64,000 nucleotides of DNA from Pseudochelatococcus lubricantis (GTDB lineage: Bacteria; Pseudomonadota; Alphaproteobacteria; Rhizobiales; Beijerinckiaceae). Both the position numbers and the translations under genes were made by a program. The notes beneath the pieces are model-generated. The model ran no database searches, had not been told where the DNA came from, and worked only from the letters and a program-made list of their open reading frames with translations. The stretch spans positions 1,116,001 to 1,180,000 of the forward strand of contig NZ_JBHLXC010000002.1 in assembly GCF_042432495.1 (NCBI RefSeq). The letters run 5' to 3'. Below, piece after piece: positions 43,320 to 51,165 of this stretch; within the stretch, counting starts at the first letter, position 1, and every line of letters starts with the position of its first letter.

Positions 43320-44549
43320 ATGTCACACGGACTGTCCTCTCCGTCGTCCGGTGTCGGCGCGGTGATCACTCAGGAGCTTGGCCTGCGGCCGCGGCGGCGG
43401 TCCGACCCGCGCAAGGAGACGTCGGCTCTGCAGGACCTGGCGCGGCAGATGCTGGAGCGCCCGGATGCGTTTCTGCCGTATCTCGTCGCTGTCGCCATGG
43501 AGGTCAGCGAGGCGCATTCGGCAGGCATCAGCCTGCATGAGCCCGACGCGCCGGAGGGCGATGTATTCCGCTGGCATTTTCTGAAGGGCGCCTGCGCGCC
43601 GTTCATCGGCCGCACCACGCCGCGCGGCGCGAGCCCCTGCGGCCTGTGTCTCGACGAGGGCGGGCCGGTGCTGATCGCCTATCCGGAGCAGTTCTACTCC
43701 TCCTATGCGATGCCCGACATCGTCAGCTACGAGGCTCTGCTCGTACCTATCTACAAAGGCGGCAAGGAGCCCCTGGGCGCGCTGTGGGTGATCTCCCACG
43801 ACGAACGGCGGCGCTTCGACGGCGGCGACGCGCAGGTGCTGACGGAACTCGCGAGCTTCGCCGGCATCGCCATCAAGATGATCCGCGACGCTCACGCGCT
43901 CAAGGAAGCGCTGGCCATGCAGGAGATTCTGACGCGCGAGATGCGTCACCGCATCAGCAACATCCTCACCGTGGCGGGTGGCCTTGTGAGCGCCTCGGCG
44001 CGCACCGCCGGGTCGCCACAGGAAATGGCGGCCAGCGTTCGCGGCCGGCTGGAGGCGCTGGGGCGGGCGCAGGCGCTGGTGCACAGGGTCGAGCGGCATG
44101 CCGACGACGGCGCGCCCGCTTCTTTCGCGTCGCAGTTGCGGGCGCTGGTGAAGGTGATCGCGGCGCCCTATTGCGGCGACGGCCGGGGAGTTGTGCTGGA
44201 GGAACCGGAGGAGGAACCCTCCGACACTTTTTCCATCGGGCAGGGCGCGCTGACGGCGCTCGGCCTCATCCTGCACGAACTCGCCACCAACGCCGCCAAG
44301 TACGGCGCGCTGTCGGCGGCAACCGGGCAGGTAACGGTGATGTGGCGCAGGGAAGGGGAGAGCTGCGTTCTCACCTGGCGCGAGAGTGGCGGCCCTCCTG
44401 TAGCGGCTGCCCCGACGGAAACCGGCTTCGGCTCCAGCCTCATCAGGCGCACGGTCACCGGCCAGCTTGGCGGAAGTATTGCGCTCGACTGGCCGCCGGA
44501 AGGCCTGCGGGTCGATATCCGCATGGCGGCCAAAGCGCTGTCACGTTAA
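43320..44549 (+). CDS. Soluble GAF-domain HWE-family sensor histidine kinase
   Basis: A 409-residue cytoplasmic kinase. Residues 40-190 form a GAF domain with a SPCGLCLDEG motif typical of those joined to HWE kinases. The phospho-acceptor is His210 in REMRHRISN, and the ATPase N-box is LILHELATNAAKYGAL, with GFGSSLIRRTVTGQLGG in place of the usual G-boxes. There is no membrane helix and no response regulator next to it, so it is an orphan. In alphaproteobacteria HWE kinases often feed the PhyR-NepR-EcfG stress pathway; the EcfG-type promoter of the next gene fits this. The start ATG follows AAAGGGG. Confidence 0.9.
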   Translation: MSHGLSSPSSGVGAVITQELGLRPRRRSDPRKETSALQDLARQMLERPDAFLPYLVAVAMEVSEAHSAGISLHEPDAPEGDVFRWHFLKGACAPFIGRTTPRGASPCGLCLDEGGPVLIAYPEQFYSSYAMPDIVSYEALLVPIYKGGKEPLGALWVISHDERRRFDGGDAQVLTELASFAGIAIKMIRDAHALKEALAMQEILTREMRHRISNILTVAGGLVSASARTAGSPQEMAASVRGRLEALGRAQALVHRVERHADDGAPASFASQLRALVKVIAAPYCGDGRGVVLEEPEEEPSDTFSIGQGALTALGLILHELATNAAKYGALSAATGQVTVMWRREGESCVLTWRESGGPPVAAAPTETGFGSSLIRRTVTGQLGGSIALDWPPEGLRVDIRMAAKALSR

Positions 44550-44568
44550 GAAATCGACATGATCGAGA

Positions 44569-44591
44569 CGGGAGACGGTCGCTGTCTCCCG
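44569..44591. terminator. Hairpin between convergent kinase and KGG genes
   Basis: Eight-base perfect arms CGGGAGAC and GTCTCCCG with a 7-base loop, 20 bases after the kinase stop and followed by a T-rich stretch (CCGTTTCGTTC). It is a fair rightward terminator candidate; the leftward side has no T run. Confidence 0.5.
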
Positions 44592-44625
44592 ATCCGTTTC
44601 GTTCGGGCCGGGCCGGCGGTGCATC

Positions 44626-44925
44626 CTACTCGGCGGCGTCCTCGCCGGGGGCGCGGCCGCCATGGGGGGCTTGGCCGCCCTTGCGTCCCGCTTCCGCGGC
44701 CAGTGTCGGATTTTGCGAGAAGCTGCGCTTTTCGTCCGGCACGCTGCGTCCGCCCTTGCGTCCGGCCTCCGCCGCGAGTTGGCGGTTCTGCGAGAAGCTG
44801 CGCTTCTCGTTCGGCACGCTCCGTCCGCCTTTGGAAGCGATCGCACGCTGCTTTTCCCGGTCCATGGAGGCGAAGCCGCGCGCGGAAGTCGTCTTTCCAG
44901 GCGTCGTGGTATTGGCGTTGGTCAT
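44626..44925 (-). CDS. KGG-repeat stress-type protein
   Basis: A 99-residue, very polar protein of the KGG (stress-induced bacterial acidophilic repeat) group. KGG occurs at residues 32-34, 57-59 and 82-84, exactly 25 apart. Each copy is followed by RSVP(N/D)EKRSFSQN in the first two units, so the middle of the protein is two near-identical tandem repeats. The relatives are small hydrophilic general-stress proteins of uncertain mechanism. The ATG at 44925 has GAGGA upstream and is the first start after the EcfG-type promoter; the frame is open to 45012. Confidence 0.88.
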   Translation of the reverse strand: MTNANTTTPGKTTSARGFASMDREKQRAIASKGGRSVPNEKRSFSQNRQLAAEAGRKGGRSVPDEKRSFSQNPTLAAEAGRKGGQAPHGGRAPGEDAAE

Positions 44926-44968
44926 CGGGTCCTCATCTGCTTGATCTTTGCTGCTCCCCGTTTCCGGC

Positions 44969-44993
44969 AACGCGCGACCACCGGAGGAGTTCC
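44969..44993 (-). promoter_or_regulatory. Candidate sigma-EcfG promoter of the KGG gene
   Basis: On the minus strand GGAAC (44993-44989) is followed after exactly 16 bp by CGTT (44972-44969), the alphaproteobacterial general-stress consensus. The start of transcription would fall near 44962, about 37 bases before the KGG start codon. A known class of stress gene behind it supports the call. Confidence 0.75.
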
Positions 44994-45036
44994 CGAAAAA
45001 TGAGCCGGGCACGCGCGATGACGGTTGTGCCAGCCA

Positions 45037-45918
45037 CTATTGCTGGCATTCAGGGCAGAAAAACGTCGAGCGGCCCGATTGGACGATGCGTTTCACGGTT
45101 CCCCGGCAACCGGGCGTGACGCAGGGTTCGCCCTCGCGTCCGTAAACGCGGAACGTATGCTGGAAATAGCCGAGGTTGCCGTCCGTATGCGCGAAATCGC
45201 GCAATGTCGATCCGCCGGCCGCGATGGCGTCGTTGAGAACATCGCGGATGGCGAGCGTCAGCCGGAGGGCAGCTTCCGTGGGCTTGCCGTCGGCGGTGAC
45301 GATGCTGCCTGCGGGGCGGTCCGGCGCGAGGCCCGCCCGGTGCAGCGCCTCGCAGACATAGATATTGCCGAGCCCCGCGATCAGACGCTGGTCCAGCAGT
45401 GCGGCCTTCAGCGGCGTGCGCCGCCCCGCGAACAGCGCTGCCAGCACCTGCGCGTCGAGGGCATTGCCGAGCGGCTCGACGCCGATATGGCGGAACAGGG
45501 CATGCGTTTCGAGTTCATCCCACGGCACGAGCAGCATGAAGCCGAATCGCCGCACGTCGTTGTAGGTGACGCGCGCGCCGTTCGAGAGATGGAACACGAC
45601 GTGGTCATGCGTCGCATTGCCGCCCGCGGCGAAGTGGAAGTCGCCCGGCGCGCCGTTTCCCGCCGGCGTCTCGACGAGGAAGCGTCCGCTCATGCCCAGA
45701 TGCATCACGAGCGCAAGCTCGCCCTCGATATCGGCGAGGAGATACTTGGCCCGACGCGACAGGGCGTCGATGCGCCTGCCCTGAAGGCGCTCGGCGAAGC
45801 GTTCGGGAAACGGAAAGCGCAGGTCCGCGCGGCGCTGTTCCAGGCGCACGATGCGCGCGCCGCTCATCACGGGTTCGAGGCCGCGGCGCACGGTCTCGAC
45901 TTCGGGCAGTTCCGGCAT
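45037..45918 (-). CDS. mutM: Formamidopyrimidine-DNA glycosylase
   Basis: Base-excision repair glycosylase/AP lyase that removes 8-oxoguanine and FaPy lesions. The 293-residue protein begins MPELPEVETVRRGL, whose Pro2 and Glu3 are catalytic. It contains the H2TH domain (GLGNIYVCEALHRAGL) and ends with the zinc finger CVTPGC...CPEC. It is transcribed divergently from ubiE, the usual arrangement in Hyphomicrobiales. Confidence 0.96.
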   Translation of the reverse strand: MPELPEVETVRRGLEPVMSGARIVRLEQRRADLRFPFPERFAERLQGRRIDALSRRAKYLLADIEGELALVMHLGMSGRFLVETPAGNGAPGDFHFAAGGNATHDHVVFHLSNGARVTYNDVRRFGFMLLVPWDELETHALFRHIGVEPLGNALDAQVLAALFAGRRTPLKAALLDQRLIAGLGNIYVCEALHRAGLAPDRPAGSIVTADGKPTEAALRLTLAIRDVLNDAIAAGGSTLRDFAHTDGNLGYFQHTFRVYGREGEPCVTPGCRGTVKRIVQSGRSTFFCPECQQ

Positions 45919-46082
45919 GGGAGCGATGGGGCCTTCTGTGTCTTGTGCACGATCCCGGAAGGCGGCGTCCGCTTTCCACGAAAGACGATGCATGAACCAA
46001 GGAGCTGGAGCGGCGGGGGCTCCGGTTTTCTGTCCGCCGCGCCATGCTACGGGCGGTGGGCGCGGGCGGAAAACGAGATGAG

Positions 46083-46134
46083 CATAGCGAAGGGCCGAGG
46101 CTTTCGCTATGGTCCGCGAAACCGTGCGCACGGT
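46083..46134. promoter_or_regulatory. Hairpin and palindrome in the mutM-ubiE intergenic region
   Basis: A hairpin with perfect 9-bp arms CATAGCGAA (46083-46091) and TTCGCTATG (46103-46111) stands 10 bp before a perfect 14-bp palindrome, ACCGTGCGCACGGT (46121-46134). The palindrome ends 24 bp before the ubiE start. Together they look like a protein-binding or leader-RNA control region for ubiE; no regulator is identified. Confidence 0.5.
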
Positions 46135-46158
46135 GCGCGGATGCAGCGGGAAGGTATC

Positions 46159-46911
46159 ATGACGAGCGAGGCGACGACCCATTTCGGATTCACGGACGTG
46201 CCGCTGGCCGAGAAACAGGGACTGGTCGACGATGTCTTCCACAAGGTCGCCGACCGTTACGACCTGATGAACGACCTGATGTCGGTGGGCATGCACCGGC
46301 TGTGGAAAGACGCGCTGATATCCATGCTGCGCCCGCCGCGCGAGCGCCCCTTCAGCCATCTCGACGTCGCGGGCGGCACGGGCGATATCGCCTTCCGCGT
46401 GCTGGAAGCGGGCGGGCCGCAGACGCAGGTCACCATCCTCGACATCAACGGCGACATGCTGCGCGTGGGGCGGGAGCGGGCGAGGCAGACATACGCCGGC
46501 CGGTTGCGCTTCGTGCAGGGCAACGCCGAGAAGCTGCCGCTGTCCGACCGCGCCTACGACGGCTACACCATCGCCTTCGGCATCCGCAACGTGCCGGACA
46601 TCCCGGCGGCGCTGCGCGAGGCGTACCGCGTGCTGAAACGCGGCGGCCACTTCCTGTGCCTCGAATTCAGCCGCGTCGACGTGCCGGTGCTCGACACCGT
46701 CTATGATACCTATTCCTTCAATGTCATACCGGGCATCGGCCGGCTGGTGACGGGCGACGGCGAGCCCTATCGCTACCTTGTGGAGTCGATCCGCAAGTTT
46801 CCGCTGTTCGATACATTCGCGGATATGATTCGGGAGGCGGGTTTCGGCCGCGTCAGCTACCGGCCCCTGAGCGGCGGCATCGTCGCCATCCATTCCGGCT
46901 GGAAACTGTGA
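46159..46911 (+). CDS. ubiE: Ubiquinone biosynthesis C-methyltransferase
   Basis: SAM-dependent methyltransferase for the ubiquinone ring, 250 residues. The Rossmann motif I is LDVAGGTGDIAFR. The UbiE signature YDLMNDLMSVGMHRLWKD precedes it, and the second UbiE/COQ5 motif is RVLKRGGHFLCLEFS. The start ATG at 46159 has GGGAAGG seven bases upstream; an in-frame ATG at 46141 lies before it. It opens a four-gene run with ubiB, coaBC and dut. Confidence 0.96.
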   Translation: MTSEATTHFGFTDVPLAEKQGLVDDVFHKVADRYDLMNDLMSVGMHRLWKDALISMLRPPRERPFSHLDVAGGTGDIAFRVLEAGGPQTQVTILDINGDMLRVGRERARQTYAGRLRFVQGNAEKLPLSDRAYDGYTIAFGIRNVPDIPAALREAYRVLKRGGHFLCLEFSRVDVPVLDTVYDTYSFNVIPGIGRLVTGDGEPYRYLVESIRKFPLFDTFADMIREAGFGRVSYRPLSGGIVAIHSGWKL

Positions 46912-46933
46912 GCCGGCAAGGGGTGACCATCGC

Positions 46934-48490
46934 ATGATCAGCAGCCTCATCCATCTGGCGCGATTGTCGCGGGTCGGCTTCGTGCTGGCGCGCGAGGGAG
47001 CGCTCGGCCTCATCGACACGGCGGAGCTGCCGCCGGCGGGTCGGCTCGCTATCCGGCTGGCGCGCGTCATCGAGCGGCCCGGCCTCGGCGGTGGCGCGGA
47101 GCGGCTCGCCGCCGCGCTCACGCGGCTCGGTCCCTCTTACGTCAAGTTCGGCCAGTTTCTGGCCACCCGGCCGGATGTCGTGGGCGCGCGCACGGCGCAC
47201 GATCTCGAATCGCTGCAGGACAAGATGCCGCCCTTCGAGCAGGAGAAGGCGGTGCGGATCGTGGAGAACGCCTTCGGCGGGGAGCTGCGGACGGTGTTCG
47301 CCGAGTTCAGCCCGCCCATCGCGGCCGCCTCCATCGCGCAGGTGCATCGCGCGCGGCTTCTCAGCGGCGATGTGGATGTGGCCGTGAAGATACTGCGGCC
47401 GGGCGTGCGCGAGCGATTCGCGCGCGATCTCGGCGCCATGCGCTTCGCGGCGCGGCTCTTCCATCGCCTGCTGCCCGATACGCGCCGCCTGCGCCCGGTC
47501 GAGGTGGTGGAGACGCTTGCGCGCTCCGTCACCATGGAGATGGACCTGCGGCTGGAGGCGGCAGCCCTTTCGGAGATGGGCGAGAATACCCGCGACGACG
47601 CGGATTTCCGCGTGCCGAAGGTGGAGTGGGATGCGACGGCCCGCGAGGTGATGACCAGCGAGTGGGTGCACGGCATTCCGCTTTCCGACATCCCGGCCAT
47701 CGACGCGGCGGGGCACGACCGCACCGCGCTGGCGAAAACCGTGATCCAGTCCTTCCTGCGGCACGCGCTGCGTGACGGATTCTTCCACGCGGACATGCAT
47801 CCGGGCAACCTGTTCGTCGATCCGCAGGGCCGCCTCGTCGCCGTCGACTGCGGCATCATGGGACGGCTGGGGCGGGCGGAGCGGCGCTTCCTGGCGGAAA
47901 TCCTGCTCGGCTTCATCACCCGCGACTACCGGCGCACCGCGCAGGTGCATTTCGACGCCGGCTACGTGCCGGACTACCACTCCGTCGCGGACTTCGCGCA
48001 GGCGATCCGCGCCATAGGCGAACCGATCCACAACCGTCGCGCGGACGAGATCTCGATGGCGAAGCTGCTCACGCTGCTGTTCGAGATCACGGCGCTGTTC
48101 GACATGGCGACGCGCACGGAACTCGTCATGCTGCAGAAGACGATGGTGGTCGTCGAGGGTGTCGCCCGCAAGCTCGACCCGCAGCTCGACATATGGGGCA
48201 CGGCGGAGCCCGTGGTGCGCGAGTGGATCGGGCATAACCTCGGCCCGCGCGGGCTGCTGGCGGAAGCCGGGCGCGGGGCGCAGGACGTGGGCGGCGTGAT
48301 CGCCCGCCTGCCGGCGCTGCTGGCGCGGGGCGAGAAGATGTTCATGCGCCTCGAAAAGGCGTCGGCGGAAGGCTTCACCCTGTCGCCGGCGAGTACGGAG
48401 TCGATCGGCAAGGCGGAGGCGCGCGGCAACCGCGGCGCGACGCTGGCGCTGTGGGCGATCGCGTTGCTGCTGCTGCTCGGCCTGTTGTGA
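46934..48490 (+). CDS. ubiB: Ubiquinone biosynthesis protein UbiB (atypical ABC1/ADCK kinase)
   Basis: Membrane-anchored atypical kinase/ATPase needed for ubiquinone production, 518 residues. The KxGQ motif (SYVKFGQFLATRPD) of the ABC1 family is near residue 75, and the nucleotide-site segments ASIAQVHRARL and HADMHPGNLFVD follow. A hydrophobic C-terminal anchor (ATLALWAIALLLLLGLL) ends the chain. It lies 22 bp behind ubiE. Confidence 0.95.
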   Translation: MISSLIHLARLSRVGFVLAREGALGLIDTAELPPAGRLAIRLARVIERPGLGGGAERLAAALTRLGPSYVKFGQFLATRPDVVGARTAHDLESLQDKMPPFEQEKAVRIVENAFGGELRTVFAEFSPPIAAASIAQVHRARLLSGDVDVAVKILRPGVRERFARDLGAMRFAARLFHRLLPDTRRLRPVEVVETLARSVTMEMDLRLEAAALSEMGENTRDDADFRVPKVEWDATAREVMTSEWVHGIPLSDIPAIDAAGHDRTALAKTVIQSFLRHALRDGFFHADMHPGNLFVDPQGRLVAVDCGIMGRLGRAERRFLAEILLGFITRDYRRTAQVHFDAGYVPDYHSVADFAQAIRAIGEPIHNRRADEISMAKLLTLLFEITALFDMATRTELVMLQKTMVVVEGVARKLDPQLDIWGTAEPVVREWIGHNLGPRGLLAEAGRGAQDVGGVIARLPALLARGEKMFMRLEKASAEGFTLSPASTESIGKAEARGNRGATLALWAIALLLLLGLL

Positions 48491-48538
48491 ACCGGGCCGG
48501 GTGCAGCCGCGTGAGGATGGATGATCGGGAGGTATTCC

Positions 48539-49837
48539 ATGGAACACGAGGCGGCTGACGAGAATACGCGCAACCATCTGGCGGGCAGGCACCTGCTGCT
48601 GATCATCGGCGGCGGGATCGCCGCTTACAAGGTGTTGGAGTTGATCCGCCGCGCGAAGGACCGCGGGCTGGGCGTGCGCGCCATCATGACGCAGGCGGCG
48701 ACCGAGTTCGTCACCCCGCTGTCGGTGGCGAGCCTCACCGGCGAAAAGGCATTCACCGACCTTTTCTCGCTTACCGATGAGGCCGACATCGGCCATATCG
48801 CGCTTTCGCGCTCGGCCGACCTCGTTGTGGTGGCGCCGGCCACCGCCGACCTCCTCGCCAAGATGGCCAACGGCCATGCGGACGACTACGCCTCGACGGC
48901 GCTCCTCGCCACCGACAAGCCCGTGCTGGTGGCGCCCGCCATGAACCCGCGCATGTGGGCGCATGCCGCCACGCGACGCAACGTGGAAACGCTGCAGGCC
49001 GACGGCATCCATTTCGTCGGCCCCAACAGCGGCGCCATGGCGGAGCGCGGCGAATCGGGCTTCGGCCGCATGGCGGAGCCGGCGGAAATCCTCGCCGCCA
49101 TCGAAGCGCTGCTGTCGCCTGTGCCGCTGCTGCTGTCAGGGGATGGCGGCCACGAGAAGCAGCTCGCGTTGCTGCCGCTCGCCGGCAAGCGGGTGCTTGT
49201 CACCTCCGGCCCCACGCACGAGCCCATCGATCCGGTGCGCTACATCGCCAACCGCTCGTCCGGCCGGCAGGGCCACGCCATCGCGGAGGCCGCGGCGCAG
49301 GCGGGCGCGGAAGTCATCCTTGTTTCCGGCCCGGTCAACCTGCCCGATCCCCACGGTGTGAAGGTGCGCCACGTCACTACCGCGCGCGACATGCTGGCGG
49401 CGGTGCTCGCCGCGCTTCCGGTCGATATCGCCATCTTCGCCGCAGCGGTGGCGGACTGGCGCACGGCAGAGGAGGCCGACGCCAAGATCAAGAAGGGCGC
49501 GGGCACGATGCCGCAATTCACCCTCATCGAGAATCCCGATATTCTGGCGACCGTCGCCAAGGGGGCGCCGCGCCCCGGGCTCGTCGTCGGCTTCGCGGCG
49601 GAGACCGATACCGTGCTCGATCACGCGCGCGCCAAACTTGAGCGCAAAGGCTGTGACTGGATCGTCGCGAACGACGTGGGCAAGGGCACCGGCGTGATGG
49701 GCGGCGAGCGCAACACCGTCCATCTCGTCAGCAAGGACGGCATCGAAAGCTGGCCGACCATGGACAAGACCGAGGTGGCGCGCCGGCTGGTGGCGAGGGC
49801 GGCGGCCGCGCTCCGGGCTGCCGATCCGCAGGCGTGA
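48539..49837 (+). CDS. coaBC: Bifunctional phosphopantothenoylcysteine decarboxylase / phosphopantothenate-cysteine ligase
   Basis: Carries out two consecutive steps of coenzyme A synthesis. The N-terminal CoaC flavoprotein domain (residues 20-190) shows GGGIAAYK, SADLVVVAPATADLLAKMANG and PAMNPRMW with the catalytic Asn. The C-terminal CoaB domain (from about residue 215) shows VLVTSGPTHEPIDPVRYIANRSSGRQG. I prefer the ATG at 48539, 6 bp behind GGGAGG, over the ATG at 48521. Confidence 0.95.
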   Translation: MEHEAADENTRNHLAGRHLLLIIGGGIAAYKVLELIRRAKDRGLGVRAIMTQAATEFVTPLSVASLTGEKAFTDLFSLTDEADIGHIALSRSADLVVVAPATADLLAKMANGHADDYASTALLATDKPVLVAPAMNPRMWAHAATRRNVETLQADGIHFVGPNSGAMAERGESGFGRMAEPAEILAAIEALLSPVPLLLSGDGGHEKQLALLPLAGKRVLVTSGPTHEPIDPVRYIANRSSGRQGHAIAEAAAQAGAEVILVSGPVNLPDPHGVKVRHVTTARDMLAAVLAALPVDIAIFAAAVADWRTAEEADAKIKKGAGTMPQFTLIENPDILATVAKGAPRPGLVVGFAAETDTVLDHARAKLERKGCDWIVANDVGKGTGVMGGERNTVHLVSKDGIESWPTMDKTEVARRLVARAAAALRAADPQA

Positions 49838-49868
49838 TGCCGAGAACCGAGACTGCCGAAGGACGACG

Positions 49869-50339
49869 ATGATGAGTGAATTGCTGACCGGACACGTGCT
49901 GCGCATCGTGCAGCTCCCTCACGCCCGCGGCCTGCCGCTGCCCGCCTATGCCAGCGCCGCCGCCGCCGGGCTCGACCTCGCGGCTGCCGTTGCGGAGGAT
50001 GCGCCTGTCGTGATTGCGCCGGGCGGGCGGGCGCTCGTGCCGACCGGGCTGGTGCTTGCGCTGCCGCCCGGCACGGAGGGGCAGGTGCGCCCCCGTTCCG
50101 GCCTCGCGCTGAAGAACGGCGTCACCGTGCTCAACGCGCCGGGCACGATCGACGCCGATTATCGCGGCGAGGTCGCCGTCATCCTGCTCAACACGGGCAG
50201 CGAGCCGTTCGCGGTCACGCGCGGGCTGCGCATCGCCCAGCTCATCGTGGCGCCCGTGCTGCGTGCGACCGTGGAGGCGGTCGACGATCTTGACGACACC
50301 GCACGCGGCACGGGCGGTTTCGGATCGACGGGTATCTGA
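49869..50339 (+). CDS. dut: dUTP diphosphatase
   Basis: Trimeric dUTPase that hydrolyses dUTP to dUMP and keeps uracil out of DNA. All five motifs are present in 156 residues, including AAAAGLDLAA, RPRSGLALKNGV, the catalytic-Asp motif NAPGTIDADYRGEV, and the C-terminal RGTGGFGSTG that closes over the site. The start is the first of two tandem ATGs. It ends the ubiE run. Confidence 0.96.
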   Translation: MMSELLTGHVLRIVQLPHARGLPLPAYASAAAAGLDLAAAVAEDAPVVIAPGGRALVPTGLVLALPPGTEGQVRPRSGLALKNGVTVLNAPGTIDADYRGEVAVILLNTGSEPFAVTRGLRIAQLIVAPVLRATVEAVDDLDDTARGTGGFGSTGI

Positions 50340-50405
50340 GGTGCGCGGCGGGATTTATCAGTTCTGCCGCGTGGAATAGGGATAATGCCTCCTACTTACA
50401 GAAAT

Positions 50406-50445
50406 ATTACGGAAAAGACTTTTATTTCCTGATTGTTTCGGTAAT
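50406..50445. promoter_or_regulatory. Candidate operator upstream of the Rrf2 regulator
   Basis: ATTACGGAAA (50406-50415) and TTTCGGTAAT (50436-50445) are inverted copies with a single mismatch, separated by 20 bp of AT-rich DNA. They lie about 72 bp before the Rrf2 start, suitable for autoregulation. The local A+T content is well above the rest of the window. Confidence 0.5.
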
Positions 50446-50517
50446 TTTGGTTGAGTGATTGATGCGTCGCGCCCGCCCTGCCACCCGGCGGCGCGCGACG
50501 GGAGGCAAGGATAGTCG

Positions 50518-50970
50518 ATGTACCTGTTATCCCGCCGCAGTTTGCTTGCCATTGCGGCCGTCGTCGATGTCGCGATCCACGCGCGTCCGGCGCCCGTTGC
50601 CGCGAAGTTCCTCGCTGCCAGGCATCATCTGCCGCCTCGTCATCTGGAGACGGTTCTGCAGCAGCTTGTCCGGGCGGGTATCCTGAAAGGCGTTCGCGGC
50701 CCCCGGGGCGGCTATGAACTCGCGCGTGAGCGGCGGCGCATCAGCGCGGGCGACATCGTGCGCGCGGCTATGGCCGCCGCAAGCGACGAGAATCTGCCGC
50801 CGGTTCCGGAATCCGCGCTGGTGGAGCAGGTCATCGGCCCGGTCGTCCGCGAGGCGTCCGGCGCGTTTCTGGCGCGGCTCGACGCAGTGACTGTCGAGGA
50901 TATCTGCCGCCGGGCAGAGAAGACGACGACGTTGAGCCCGCCCACGGTGACGAGCGATTTCACCATCTGA
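50518..50970 (+). CDS. Rrf2 family transcriptional regulator
   Basis: A 150-residue winged-helix regulator. LSRRSLLAIAAVVDVA starts the domain, and VRAGILKGVRGPRGGYELARERRRISAGDIVRA is the wing region of Rrf2 proteins. The three closely spaced Cys residues that bind an iron-sulfur cluster in IscR are absent (only one Cys, near the C-terminus), so it is of the CymR-like, cluster-free kind. It lies directly before cysK; CymR senses cysteine status through CysK in Bacillus, so a similar partnership is plausible. A GGGAGGCAAGGA ribosome site precedes the ATG. Confidence 0.9.
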   Translation: MYLLSRRSLLAIAAVVDVAIHARPAPVAAKFLAARHHLPPRHLETVLQQLVRAGILKGVRGPRGGYELARERRRISAGDIVRAAMAAASDENLPPVPESALVEQVIGPVVREASGAFLARLDAVTVEDICRRAEKTTTLSPPTVTSDFTI

Positions 50971-51165
50971 GCGGGATCGCCGGCCGCATCGGCGCCAACT
51001 GCCGGCGTGGCAAGCCTTTTCGCCGGAGGGCGTATCCGGTTGTCGCCCGCCGGCCGATCGCTTATCGATGGCTGTTACAGGCCGTGCCGGTCGGGGTGTT
51101 GCCCTGCGGCCGGTTCGGCGCAGGCGGGTTTGGATTGGGGCACATAGCGCACACAGGAGACGAAA

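Noticed and set aside
45025..47121. Very long open frames on both strands through the mutM-ubiE-ubiB region (600-700 codons)
   Set aside because: They are GC-rich shadow frames that read through mutM, ubiE and ubiB; only the segments matching those families are real, each with its own start and ribosome site.
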